Shown: one piece after another, positions 12,665 through 27,889 of the stretch
Position numbering within the stretch: the first letter of the stretch is position 1
How the letters are laid out: each line of letters starts with the position of its first letter
Origin: Rhinopithecus roxellana
Taxonomy: Eukaryota; Chordata; Mammalia; Primates; Cercopithecidae
Length of the DNA: 64,000 nt
Direction: 5' to 3'
Assembly: GCF_007565055.1 (NCBI RefSeq)
Contig: NC_044556.1
Span: forward strand, 132,035,808-132,099,807
Position numbers and translations under genes: made by a program
The notes under the pieces: generated by a model
Database searches by the model: none
Told to the model about the DNA's origin: nothing
Seen by the model: only the letters and a program-made list of their open reading frames with translations

Positions 12665-13123
12665 TCCTTAAAAGTTAACGGCTGACAGGGTAGAGAAAAG
12701 GAAAGAAGTTTAAAGTGCAGGATTGGAAAGATGCCTGGGGAAAGAACCTCTTATTCTTATGCAAATGGTTTCTTTCCCCTGGGTTTGGACTGAGTCTGGC
12801 CAGCCAGTCCTTTGGGGCTGCCTTGGGGCGTGGGCAGCTGCTGTGGCTCATTCCCATTCTGTGTGACCTCACCTTACACACATGCTGCAGACACAGCCAT
12901 GCACCCCGCTGGGAGAGAAGTGGGGGTGGGGAGTCGCAGCTCACCCAATCATCCTGCTCATGCATGTGGCCATTGATGTGGGTGTGGACCACCTGCAATA
13001 TTTTAAAAGAAAAGATAGGTGCTGTTACTGTCTTGAAAAACAGAAGAAAAATGCCATAAGACCAAAAGGCTCACAAATGAAAGTGAGAGGTTTTGGGTCT
13101 GCATTTTACTGACTTCCTCAGAT

Positions 13124-13145
13124 CCCACATTCTGGGCACCAAAAA
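13124..13145 (-). other. Primer-binding-site-like sequence of the provirus
   Basis: Immediately inside the right LTR the minus strand reads TTTTTGGTGCCCAGAATG. Only the TGGTGCC start fits His or Phe tRNA ends; the rest is mutated. Confidence 0.4.
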
Positions 13146-13793
<648 letters not shown>

Positions 13794-13800
13794 TAATTTT

Positions 13801-15589
13801 TAATCCGTTTGAGAATTGCAGACATCATGACTGTTCAGTCCTAAATATTCACACATGTATTTCACAAGAACAAAGCTATTCTCTTATGTAACCATGATAA
13901 AATTATTAAATTCAAGAAACTTACATTGATGTAGAACTATAAAATTCACCAGTTTTCCCAATTAAGTCATTTCTAGCAATTTTTTTTTCTGAACCAGAAC
14001 ATACAATGTATTTAGCTGCCATGTTTCTTTAATCTCCTTTAATCTGAAACAGTTTTTTTCATGACATTGATGTATTTCAATTGTACATGAAGGTTATTTT
14101 GTTTCCTGTTCCTAAATTTGGGTTTGCCTAATGGTTTACACGTGATTTGATTGGGTTGTGCATTTTTGTCAGGAATATTATACAAGAAATGTTGTGTCTT
14201 CAGTGAATTGCATAAGGAGGTTGTGAAATTTGTGAAATGTTTGCCAATCCAATGGAAGTTAAATGGAGTTACACTTTATTTTGGGTTTCCTTGTTTATTC
14301 CTGAGGTTGAGCATCTTTTCCCATGTTTACTAGCAATTCACGTTTCTTCGGATTTTTTCCTTGTCTTTGCCCATGTTTTTGATACGTTTTCCTTATTGAT
14401 TTGTCTGAGTTATTTATAGATTATGGATAGTCCTCCTTTGACAAGTATATGTGTCATAAATGTTCTTCCAATCTGTCACTTGCCGTTTATATTTAGTCAT
14501 GTCACCCTTTGTTTTACAGAACTTTAAATTTTTAATGTGGTCTAATTCCACCCTATTTTCCTTTATACTTCCTTTTAATGTCTTATTAAAGAAAATCATC
14601 TCCTATGCTATAAAAGGTATGTAAGTTTACCTCTTACAGTTTTAACATTTCGTTATTTACACTTAGATATTTAATCTTTCATGGCACGAGGAGGAAATCT
14701 AATTTTATTTCTTTCTGGACGTATATCTTGTTGTTCCAACACCAATATTGAATAACTTGATCTTTCTCCACTGATTTGTAATGCCTGCTCTATCATACAC
14801 CAAGAGCCTATATGTATGCTTGGGTTTTTCTGGCTTTTCTAGTCTGTTTTTATGAAAATATTTGTCTAACCTTATGTCAATATAAAACTGACTCAATGAC
14901 TCTAAAATGACTTGCTGTGCAAATACATCTTACTAACTGGTCAGGTGACCCCTCCATGTTTCATTTTTATTTTTTTCCCTCCCAGAATTATTTTGGCCAT
15001 TCATGGGACTTTAACCCTTCCATGAATCTTAGAATCATTTTCTTCAAGGTCCTTAAAACATATGCATTGGAGTTTTTGTTGGGAATGTGTTGACTTTAAG
15101 TTTCAGATAATTTAATCTTTATGGTGCTGAGTCCCTCCATCCATGAGCATAAAGTTGATCTATCTTGTATTTTATAAGGTTCTATTTTATGTTCCTCAAT
15201 ATCATTCTACAATTTTGCCCATAAAAGTCTGTTAATCTTTTATTGGATTTTATTCCCAATGATCATACAAATTTTATTGTTAATGTGAATATTACTTTAA
15301 TTACATTTTAAAAATTGATTATTCCTTGCACAGAAATCTATTAATTTTTATAGGGTAATCTTGTGTTTAGTTCTAATGAATTATCTGTAAATCTTCTTAG
15401 ACTGTTTTTTGTAGACAGTTATTTTATCTACAAATACAGTTGTGTCTCTTCCTTTTAGATTTTTATACTTCTTTGTCTTTAACTTACAGCATCAGGTAGG
15501 TCTTCAGATACAATGTTGAACAGTAATTTCATAACAGGAGGCTCCTTCTCTTGTTTCTGACTTTAAAGCATTTCACCACTATGATGTTG
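13801..15589 (-). mobile_element. Old L1, 3' UTR and ORF2 end, antisense
   Basis: Continues the L1 of 6210-7036: 'gttgcagacatcatgac'-like, 'gccatgtttctttaatctcctttaatct', then the reverse of the ORF2 C-terminal region ('gttgagcatcttttcccatg', 'cccataaaagtctgttaatctttt'). Multiple stops; non-coding. Confidence 0.75.
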
Positions 15590-15596
15590 GTTGTAG

Positions 15597-16440
<844 letters not shown>

Positions 16441-17002
16441 CTGTTGTCAAGAAAATCTAAAGAGGTGTCTTTTAATTTCATAGTTTCCAAGAGTTTTTAT
16501 TATGGATTTCTAGTGAGTTTGATTGAATATTTTTTCTATCATGTCTGTTATGATTACCCTGTTTCTTTTATTTTCATCAGTTAATGTGGTTAATTACTTC
16601 AACAGAATTTCTTTATATTGCAACATCTTTTTATTCCTGGGATAAACCTTCCATAGTCATATTTTTTTTGTTTCATTGTTATTTGGTTTTGAGGATATAT
16701 TTTTCCCTATTGGATTTTATTTGCTAACATTTATTTAGGAGTTTTATATTTGTATTTACATGTGAGATGCAGTCATAATTTTCTTCCCTTATATCTTCCT
16801 AATCCAGTCTTATGTAAAAGTTGCCTGCTCTCATTTCATTTTCTAAGATAGTTTGTATTAGAAAAGGATTATCTATTCCTTGAAGATTGGATAGATAAAA
16901 TTTACTTGTAAAACCATGTAAGCCTAAGTTATTTGGAGGTTGAGGGAAAGGGAATAAAATTTTAAATAATAGATTAATAATTTTTAGTGGTTATTGATTT
17001 GA
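16441..17002 (-). mobile_element. Old L1 ORF2 remnant, antisense (continued)
   Basis: Reverse of the ORF2 reverse-transcriptase region: 'tttctatcatgtctgttatgattaccctg', 'ttattcctgggataaaccttcc', 'ggattatctattccttgaagattgg'. Decayed. Confidence 0.75.
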
Positions 17003-17311
17003 AATTTTTTGTTTTGTTGTTTTGTTTTGTTTTTTGAGACAGAGTCTCGCTGTGTTGCCCATGCTGGAGTACAGAAGCACGATCTTGGCTCACCACAATC
17101 TCCATCTCCCAGGTTCAAGCAATTCCCTGCTTCAGCCTTCTGAGAAGCTGGGATTACAGACGGGCACCACCATGCCTAATTTTTGTATTTTTAGTAGAGA
17201 CAGGGTTTTACCATGTTGGCCAGGCTGGTCTTCAACTCCTGACCTCAGGTAATCCGCCCACCTTGGCCTCCCAAAATGCTGGGATTACAGGCATAAGCCA
17301 CTGCACCTGGC
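17003..17311 (-). mobile_element. Alu
   Basis: Reverse-orientation Alu with a TTTTG-rich tail. Confidence 0.92.
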
Positions 17312-17589
17312 TTTTTTTGTTGTTTTTCTGTTTTTGGTTGGAGTGCAGTGGTAAGATTTCTGCTCACTGCAACCTCGGCCTCCCAGGTTAAAGCAATCCT
17401 CCCACCTCAGCCTCCTGAGTAGCTGGGACCAGGAGATGCCACCATGCCTGGCTAATTTTTGTATTTTTTGGTAGAGACAGGGTTTCACCATGTTGGCCAG
17501 GCTGGTCTCAAACTCCTCACCTCAAGAGATCTGCCTCCTTTGGCCTCCCAATGTGCTAGGATTACTGATGTCATCCACCGTGCCTGGCC
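17312..17589 (-). mobile_element. Alu, tail end shortened
   Basis: Second Alu in tandem directly abutting the previous one. It lacks the first part after its tail ('ggttggagtgcagtgg'). Confidence 0.9.
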
Positions 17590-17592
17590 TGA

Positions 17593-17897
<305 letters not shown>

Positions 17898-18035
17898 TGA
17901 TTTGAACTTCTGTATTCCCAGGGCTATTTTGATGATTTATATTATTCTGGAAATTTTTCCATTTCACCGAAGATTTTTAATTTATAGGCACTAGGTGGTA
18001 TAATTTATTAAAGTATTATTTATTCTGTTCTAGTT
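17898..18035 (-). mobile_element. Old L1 remnant, antisense (continued)
   Basis: 'ggaaatttttccatttcaccgaagatttttaattta' corresponds to the reverse of L1 ORF2. Confidence 0.65.
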
Positions 18036-18432
18036 CTTTTTTTTAGAGATGGGTCTCACTGTCACCAGACTGGAGTGCCGCAGTGCAATCATGGCTCACT
18101 TCAGCCTCGACCTCCTGAGCTCAAGTGATCCTCCTGTCTCATCCTCCTGAGTAGCTGGGACTAAAGGTGTACATCACCACACTCAGCTAATTTATATTTT
18201 ATTTTTTGTAGAGATGGGTCTCAGTGTGTTGCTTAGGCTGGTCTCAAACTCTTGGCATCAAGTGATGCTCCTGCAGCCTTGACCTCTCAGTCTCAAAAAT
18301 CCTCCTAGCCTTAGGCTCAAGTGATCCTCCTAGCCTCAGGCTACCTCAGAGGCAGGAGGATCACTTAGGCCAAGAGTTTGAGACCAGCCTGAAACTGCTG
18401 GGATTATAGGCATGAACCACCATGCTTAGCCT
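18036..18432 (-). mobile_element. AluJ-like element with internal inversion
   Basis: Reverse Alu in which a segment near 18355-18393 runs in the opposite direction. The 18235-18266 and 18360-18390 arms are inverted copies. A short tandem of 'tcctcctagcc..aggctcaagtga' units lies between them. Confidence 0.8.
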
Positions 18433-18830
18433 CCCTTTTCATTTCTAATATTTTGGTGCCCTCTCCCTTTTCCCTTTAACAGTCTTGCTAATGCTTTGTC
18501 TTTTCCATTTGTGTCTACAAAGAACCAACTTTTCATTGTAATCCCTTTCTCTCCTGCTTCTAGATTACTAATTTCTTCTTATTGTGACCACATTCTGGTT
18601 CAGAGGATGTATCTTCTTCTAACTGTTATTCCAGCTTTATATAAGCATCTCACAGGCTGTGAGCACAACTTTTTCTACCTAAGTTTCATTTTTATTTTAT
18701 TTATACTTTGGGAACTGTACTCTCAGCCACTTCTGCCAATTCTCAGACATGGAACCCAACAAGCCTACATCTTTAGTCTCAACTACTCCGTTGTGTTTCT
18801 ATTTAGTTATAGTCCATGAGGGTTTTAATC
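18433..18830 (-). mobile_element. Old L1 remnant, antisense (last piece)
   Basis: 'catttctaatattttggtgccctc', 'ctaatgctttgtcttttccatttgtg' and 'aaagaaccaacttttcattgt' follow the reverse ORF2 order. The signal fades after about 18830. Confidence 0.6.
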
Positions 18831-18998
18831 TTAATCTTAAGCACAGCAATATTTTAAGTATTTTCTCTTGTTATAGCTTATCTATAATTGCATTGCAATG
18901 TATTTTAGGAGTGGTGGTTAAAGTGTAAACTTCCAACACCATCTTGGCAGAAGGTCAAGCAACTACTGTTCTACTTCCTTTTAGAATTAGAAATTATT

Positions 18999-19309
18999 GG
19001 CTGTGTGTGGTGGCTCATGCCTGTAATCCCAGAACTTTGGGAGGCCAAGGCAGGCAGATCACTTGGGGCCAGGAATTTGAGACCAGCCTGGCCAACATGG
19101 CAAAACCCCATCGCTACTAAAAATACAAGAATTAGCCAGGCATGGTGGTGCACACCTGTAATCCCAGCTACTTGGGAGGCTGAGGCCTGATTCTACTTGG
19201 GAGAACTGCTTGAACTCAGGAGACGGAGGTTGCGGTAAGCTGAGATCACATCACTGCCCTCCAGCCTGGGTGACAGAGTAAGACTCTGTCTCAAATTAAA
19301 TAAATAGAA
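18999..19309 (+). mobile_element. Alu
   Basis: Full Alu with a short insertion in its right arm ('cctgattctacttgggagaa') and a TAAA-type tail. Confidence 0.92.
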
Positions 19310-19439
19310 ACCATTTATCTGTTGAGAAAAATGGAAATAATTTTGTAGTTCCTAGAGTAGATTTTAGCAAATTCTATGAATAAAAGTTATTTTCTTTTCC
19401 TTTAGGATGTTTACAAGTTAAAGTTATGTCAAAACTGTT

Positions 19440-20705
19440 TAGGAAGTGTGTAAGGTCAAAGGACCTTCACCAAAAAGCCAAAAACGAATACCCAGCCCAG
19501 TGGCCTGAGAATGGACACAGAGGTAGCAAGGCAGTCAGATGATGCCCAGGACACAGAGAAGGCATCTTCAGATGATTCTAGCCTGAGCTCAGGAAAGATA
19601 AGTTAGGAATTAAGGCTGCATATGGATATTCAGGAGGAGTACTCGCCACCCTCCTTGCTGGCTGTGTCTTAGCAGGTTTCTCAGGTCGGCAGGAGCTTCT
19701 GGTAGGACTTTAGTGTGAAGAGGAGGAAACTTATGAAATCTGTTACCACCCACAGAGTGAAACCCCTACAGGGATCTCGGTCACTTCTAGAACCAACTTT
19801 AACCTACAGTATGAGGTTGAAGGCATAGAACCATTTTGTTCTGAACACGCAGAAGAGCTTCAGGGACAGTCTATTGAGGATGATGAAAATACGATCCTTG
19901 TTGACATTTTATGATGAAGACATAGATCCGATCTCTAGAGAAGATTGCTCTGATCAACAGCACAATTGTTGGACATCGTTTTAGGACCTCACAGGACTTC
20001 AAGAGCATAAGCAGAACCATTTAGGGGAGGATTCCTACTGTCACCCCACCTGTGGCAAGGAATTATTCTGGGCTGCCAACCTATGCATGCACAAATTGAT
20101 TCACTCTGGAGACCAGCCATGTACGGAACCTGAAAGTGATAAAGGTTTCATCCGCACAGTGGATGTTTGGAGGCACCTGTGTACTGTGCATGAGATGGAG
20201 TGCTCCAAAATGACTATGGAAAGTGTAGTGTGAGAGATCCCTAGTCCACGGTACACCAAAGCCAGCACAGTTCAGATGAACAAAACACAGGGAAGGAGGA
20301 CTGCAAACCACACATCTGTCCTCTCTGCTGTAAGGGTTTTCACAAATCAAACCTGCTGTCAAGCCTTAAGGTGGCCCCTCAGCAGAGCAAGCCATGAAAG
20401 TGCCAAGAGTGTGGTGTGGCCTTTGTCCAGGTGGTCAGGTTAAAAAGATATCTATAAATGCACTCTGGACTGCAGTCTTTCTACTGAGTGTCGGGGACTT
20501 TCACTCAGCTGGCATCCCTGCAACCCTCAGCAGATTCATTCTGGAGAGAAAGCAGTCTCCTGTGCTTCCTCTGCTCATGCTGTCACTCAGCTAGGGACGT
20601 TGAAGAGGCATGATGGACTCATGAAGTGGAGGGACCCTAGTGGCTGAGCTGTCAAGTTTATCTTCACCTTTTGTTTTTATGTCTATTAAGATCTACTCAA
20701 TAAAA
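19440..20705 (+). pseudogene. C2H2 zinc finger pseudogene, parent not identified
   Basis: Broken plus-strand coding remnant. An acidic, Ser-rich part (about 19500-19620 and 19730-19910) is followed by relics of C2H2 fingers. The best is near 20036-20110, where the first cysteine of the finger has become another residue but CGKE, the MHKLIH histidine pair and an HSGDQP linker are kept. Later come FIRTVDVWRHL..VHE and further finger scraps to about 20600. Stops and frame changes interrupt it throughout. An AATAAA is at 20699-20704, but no poly(A) tail or target duplication is visible. The sequence TTTTCTTTTCCTTTAG at about 19391-19406 just upstream looks like a 3' splice site. That favours a decayed gene or duplicated genomic exon over a retrocopy. 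I cannot name the parent gene, and the fingers are not those of ZNF648. Confidence 0.65.
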
Positions 20706-20897
20706 CAAGTTTTCTGTCACTAACTTACTCAGTTCAGGCTTTTCCTTCAGACCCTGCCTCTCATGAATGGCTTGAAATCAATCTAAGAATGCAGTTTTTC
20801 TCCCTCAGAAATGCCATGGTTATTTCTAGCAGGAATAAGATAGGTATTTACTGATATAGATAATACTGTTATTAATGGCTGAAAATTAACTATATTA

Positions 20898-20947
20898 TTA
20901 CAGTTGAGTTTATCAACAATTTTTATAGTTGATAAACTCAACTGTAA
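20898..20947. repeat. Perfect 20-bp inverted repeat, 10-nt loop
   Basis: The arms at 20898-20917 and 20928-20947 are exact reverse complements around the loop aatttttata. Confidence 0.98.
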
Positions 20948-22400
20948 AAGTTATTTAATTCTCAAATAAATAAGCCTTACCAAGAAGCCGAGACATTTTC
21001 GTAATCTGGTATTCTGCTTGGTTTCTGAAGGACTAGTCTTTACTGAAGTTTTCCGTAATTGCAATCCCTGCGATGCTTTGCATGCAGTTCTGAATGTAAA
21101 TGTAGCCTCTTTCCTCAAGTCCATTTGCAGTCTGGTTTATCTTTGTCGTTAATTATTGTACTTTTCAAAAGAAAGTATTTATTTTTCTTAAAAGCTGTGA
21201 CAATACTTATTTGGATGATTTTTCAAACTACATATACCATTTTATATATTCCAAGAGTAATCGTTACATTTATAAGACAGAACATGACTAATTTCCTGTA
21301 TCAGTAATACATTCATTTCAGTATTTGAAGAAATTTGTTTACCCCTTTGGAGTATAAGTTGTCTTAGTTATCTTGTTTGTTTTTTCTTTTAAAAATTATC
21401 CAAAAGATAGTCTTTGATAGGGCTTACTTTGCAAGTCTGTGTTAGCCCTTTTGCTATTATAACTGACTTAAGTTCCTGGGTTTTGGTGCCGGAGACATAT
21501 TTGGAAGTGGAATTCAAAAGAGAATCTTAATTTTAGGCCAGTTGATGAGCTTCAGGAGGCCTGTGACTCCTTGAAATTGTAACACAAAACATCAGTAATG
21601 AGGGGTTTTTGATAGGGTCCGCAGCTTTTATTGGATTCTTGTGATTGTATTGAAGTAGCTTGTGATTCAAGAAAAGGTTCACAAGCACTTTCATCATGAA
21701 GATTTAGGAAACAGTTGCAGATCTAATTGGTTATAGCATTTCGGAAACTCTGGAGTGATTTTCAGACTCACTCACTCTAATTTCATCCTTATCCTTAGTT
21801 CTTTACTACTTTTCTCAGGACTGGTATATCAATACAAAAGCACCATCTTTAGTATACTTGTAATAAATGCTTTCCTTCACATCTGTAATTATACGGGCAG
21901 TAATCCTTTGCATGGTGTTTCCTTTTCTGCAAAATGGGGATAATATTATAATATAGCCCCCAAAGGATTGTGTTTTAGGCTCTGGAGAACTAGGAATTTC
22001 TCCCCTTTCTAGGGAAGACCATACATTGATTTACTTATCTCTGAATTAAGAATTGAAATATACCAAGAAAGAGAGTGACCAAAAGGGATTCATACTTACA
22101 ATTCCTTATCAGATGTGATGCTGGTGTCCAGATATTTCTGCCCCCTTCTCAAAGGCTCCCTCTTCCTGGGCCCTAGAGCTATTAAGGCTCACTTGGCAAT
22201 GGGACAGATTACACAAGGGTATCCATGCAACAACTGGGCCTCAACCAGCCTTAGTGGGTGGCCATTGGAGAGAATGTGGCAAGAGGAAGCAGACATGTTT
22301 CCAACCCTTCTGGCAACTTACTTAGGGCAGAAATCAGGGCTTACAGTGACACTGAGTGACTAGTCTCTTACTCGTTAGGAGGAAATTGTTCTTTATATTA
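20948..22400. other. Unique AT-rich DNA
   Basis: No gene or recognised repeat. Small ORFs show no domain. Confidence 0.4.
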
Positions 22401-22950
22401 TTGTTTGTTATCTATTGTGGCATTACAAATTACCAACCAAAATTCAACATCTTAAAAAAAACGAGCATTTATTATTTTACACAGTTTCCAGGGATCAGTA
22501 ATTTGAGAGCCACTTAGCTGCACAGTTCTAGCTGCTAGTCTTTCATGAGGTTTCAACCAAGTAGTCAGCCAGGTCTCCAATCAACTGAACTCTTGACTGG
22601 GGCTAGGGGATCCACTTACAAGCTCACTGATGTGGCTGCTGGTGGAACACCCCAGTTCCTCACCACAGGGCCTCTCTACAAGGCTGCTCATGACATGGTG
22701 GCTGTCTTCTGCCAGAGCAAGTGAATGAGGGAAAAAGAGAGAGAAAGAGAAACAAAGCATCCTATGGAAGCCACAGTACTTTTTATGCCTAGCCTCCAAA
22801 GTCACACACCATCACTTCTGCTTTATTCTGTCCATTAGAACCGAGTCACTAAGTCCAGCCCACACTAAAAGGGAAGGAAACTAGGCTCCACTCTTAAAGG
22901 GAGTTATGTCAAAGAATTTGTGAACACATTTTTAAAACCATCACAGTGAT
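22401..22950. mobile_element. MaLR/ERVL-type LTR, family uncertain
   Basis: 'gttatctattgtggcattacaaattacc', 'catttattattttacacagtttc', 'tttcatgaggtttcaacc' and 'ctccaaagtcacacaccatcacttctgc' occur in the order of a well-known old LTR. Confidence 0.6.
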
Positions 22951-24354
22951 GATGGAAAATAAAAATGTAAGCAGGCATAACTTCTAAACCAAAAGGCAAG
23001 ACATTTGCTACACATTCTCCTTGTTGCAGACAGGCAGCCTATTCTTAGAAAGGACACGTAGACCTTACTGACCTTTGCTTAACAATAACAGACAATAACC
23101 ATTACCTATTAATCTTGATTGCATTCCTGGAAAGGAAAATTATTGCAGACCCCATGTGGGAATATTTTTCAAGGACCTTTCATAACAGATTGTTGTAGGA
23201 ATTAATTGAGATAATGAATGTAGTACCCGATCCCTAAAAAGTGTTCACTAAATGGTAGCTATTTTTATCCTTTCACCAAGCCTTATTAACTCCACCCCTG
23301 AAATCTCTGGCATCTTCTCATCTTACTTCTGTCCCCACTTGTCCTTGACTTCATCTGAACCACCACAAGAGAATCCCTGTATCCCTGTTTTTTGCTTCTT
23401 CCATGTCTTCTTTGTTTTTAAGAGGTTTTTCTTTAAATCTTAGTGATAACTTATATTTTATAGCAGTTCTATTCATTTGCTGAAGCAATCTGCCGAGTTC
23501 CTTACACTCCTAAACAGTGAAACTCTGAACCAATTTGACTGAAAGTTGTAGGGTGGGGGTGGTTAAGGAGAAAAATGAGGAGGAGACAGAGATAAAAACA
23601 TTATCCAGACAGTGGAAAAATGGTACTGGCATGGTTTAATGCAGAATGGAGAGAGGGAAATTGATGTTAAAAATGAGCTTTCCTGTCAACTTAAAACAGC
23701 TGCCCTCTTCTGGTTTGATGAAACATTGAGTCACTCCATCTTTGGCAATATGTTCATGGGTCATTGAGTTTGTAGTTCGTATTCTAGTTCTGAGTCTAGC
23801 AATGACATCTGCTTGAGTGTTCTGGCAATTACACTAATGCTTTACACAAAATTTTCTTCCAAGCAAGATTTTTAAAGGTCTAGTTGGAATTCCTGGGTGA
23901 TCTATTGTGTTCATATCAGGTTAATATAGCTTTTCAATGTGCATGCATTTAGATTATGGAGTGTATAAATGTTGAGTGCCAAGATTAATTGCTGGTATAT
24001 TTTTCTGTGTAAGGCACAGGCACAGAATGTTTCTTTAGTCAGTGATATGAAACAACAGTGGGCCTTCAAGGAAGTATTACTCCTTTAACTCCAATTTATT
24101 TCCCCTGGCTAGATTATTGACAATTTCCAAGGCATTAATGATTAAGAGCTGCCAACCCAGACTCTCCCAGATTCATTAAGTCATTCACAGGTCTTTGTTC
24201 CTGAGTCATGCCATGATTTCTGCTGTGCTACGTTTCAATTTTTATCATCGTTTGAATTTATTGTCATCCACTTTAAAAACGCATATCAACAACTCCATTC
24301 CAAACACAGGCAGTTGACCCTGTGAACAGTCTCTGGAGCAAGCATGTCTAAATG
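22951..24354. other. Unique DNA with a MIR scrap
   Basis: A plus-strand MIR end is likely at about 23190-23270. Otherwise nothing recognised. Confidence 0.4.
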
Positions 24355-24545
24355 TCAAATCATTACTATGCCAGCCACTTTCTAGCTGTGGTATCTTTCT
24401 CCCTTGATTTCCTAATCTTAAAAAAATGGGGATAAGAATCACCATAAGTTTGCTTTAAAATCTACAGTTAACGTATATAAAACACTTAGAACAGTTCCTG
24501 GCGCATACTGAACACAATGTAAGTGTTGGCTATTATTATGATCTA
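24355..24545 (+). repeat. MIR SINE
   Basis: 'ctagctgtggtatctttctccc', 'aaaaatggggataagaat' and 'acacttagaacagttcctggcgcata' in MIR order. Confidence 0.7.
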
Positions 24546-24732
24546 AAGAATACGAGTCATGAGCACTGTAGACTGGTGAACCCATCAGGGGAATTTTTAT
24601 TAAGTGGAAACTTACAAATGAACATTTTTACTGGGTATATTCAAATTAATGTTGGCAACCTATACTGTGGAAACAGCATTAAGCCAGAGAGAAGCTTTAA
24701 ATTCTTTTTGTCACCAAGAAGGCCCTGCTCCT

Positions 24733-26890
<2,158 letters not shown>

Positions 26891-26910
26891 GGCACTTGGG
26901 CAAAGGGTGT

Positions 26911-26916
26911 TTTATT
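26911..26916 (-). terminator. Candidate poly(A) signal for ZNF648
   Basis: Going downstream of the stop codon on the minus strand, this is the first AATAAA I find (TTTATT on the plus strand). It would give a 3' UTR of about 1 kb. No transcript evidence is available, and a later signal (for example near 26390) is possible. Confidence 0.35.
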
Positions 26917-27423
26917 CATTTCAAGTCAAGGCTAATGATTCAGGCAAATGTAAATGAACCCAAAAGGTTTCATGAACCATGGTCAAGGCTTTGTGGAGAA
27001 ATTATATATGTCTCTCTGTAAATGGGCCAATTGCTTTGTAAATATCACATATGACTTAAGCCCTCAGAGTGCAAAAAGGAAAAAAGGCAGCCAGAGAGAA
27101 GGCACATATGAATTTTGTGGGTGAGACTCGGGTTAGATCTACGTACTAAATTCCACTATAAAGAGGAATGTGCTTCTTTTTCAGATGCTAAGGCCGTCCT
27201 GAACTTCCAGAATAACTGGAATAGGACATAAACCACCTTCTCTAAGATAAAGCCCTTCTCTACTTGAAAGCCAGGACTCATAAAGAAATATCCTAAGGGT
27301 AAAGCCATTTCTGCAGTCAAGTGAAATGATGGGATGTTGGACTGGGTTTGAGTCCCTCCCACAAAGGCGTTGCTTTGGGGGAGTTCATCATAGGGACCAC
27401 TTCTGGAGATTCCTTTATCTATG

Positions 27424-27447
27424 TAAAAAAAAAAAAAAAAAAAAAAA
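27424..27447 (+). repeat. Poly(A) run
   Basis: About 24 adenines not attached to an Alu or L1. It would be a poly(T) stretch in the ZNF648 3' UTR. Confidence 0.9.
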
Positions 27448-27889
27448 TCCTTCTCTAAAGAGTACTAGTCCTTCATTACTTCTTTTCAGTATTTGCATAT
27501 GGCTTTGAGGGTAGGACAGGTTAGTCTTTTTCCCCACCTTATCCCTGGAGCCCTGCCCAGTGCCCAACATGTAATTCTAGAAGCAGTTTCTGATTGATTC
27601 AGGTTCCCCAACCCAAGGAACTCAACGTTTGATCAGCCCTCACTACTTCGTCTTTCCCTTTTCCAATTGTTTATGACCTCAGACACTCAGAACCACCGAT
27701 GTGAAACCACACACCTGGGTGCTCTCTCGGTGATGACTTTCTGTTCAACGGATCAAATATATAATCAAATGGACCACTCATGACCCGCGACCTACTGGGA
27801 GGCGAGGTTGACCAGTGAGGCTGGCAATACCATGTGAGTGGGTCCACCTGGGAAGGTTCCAAGTAATGAGGTCGACGACGATGCTGTCT

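Noticed and set aside
12201..12671. 156-codon plus-strand ORF
   Set aside because: Starts inside an Alu, runs through its A tail and ends in a CAAAA repeat.
20898..20947. miRNA precursor
   Set aside because: The stem is only 20 bp and perfect, with no lower stem or mismatches as in real precursors, so I report it as an inverted repeat only.
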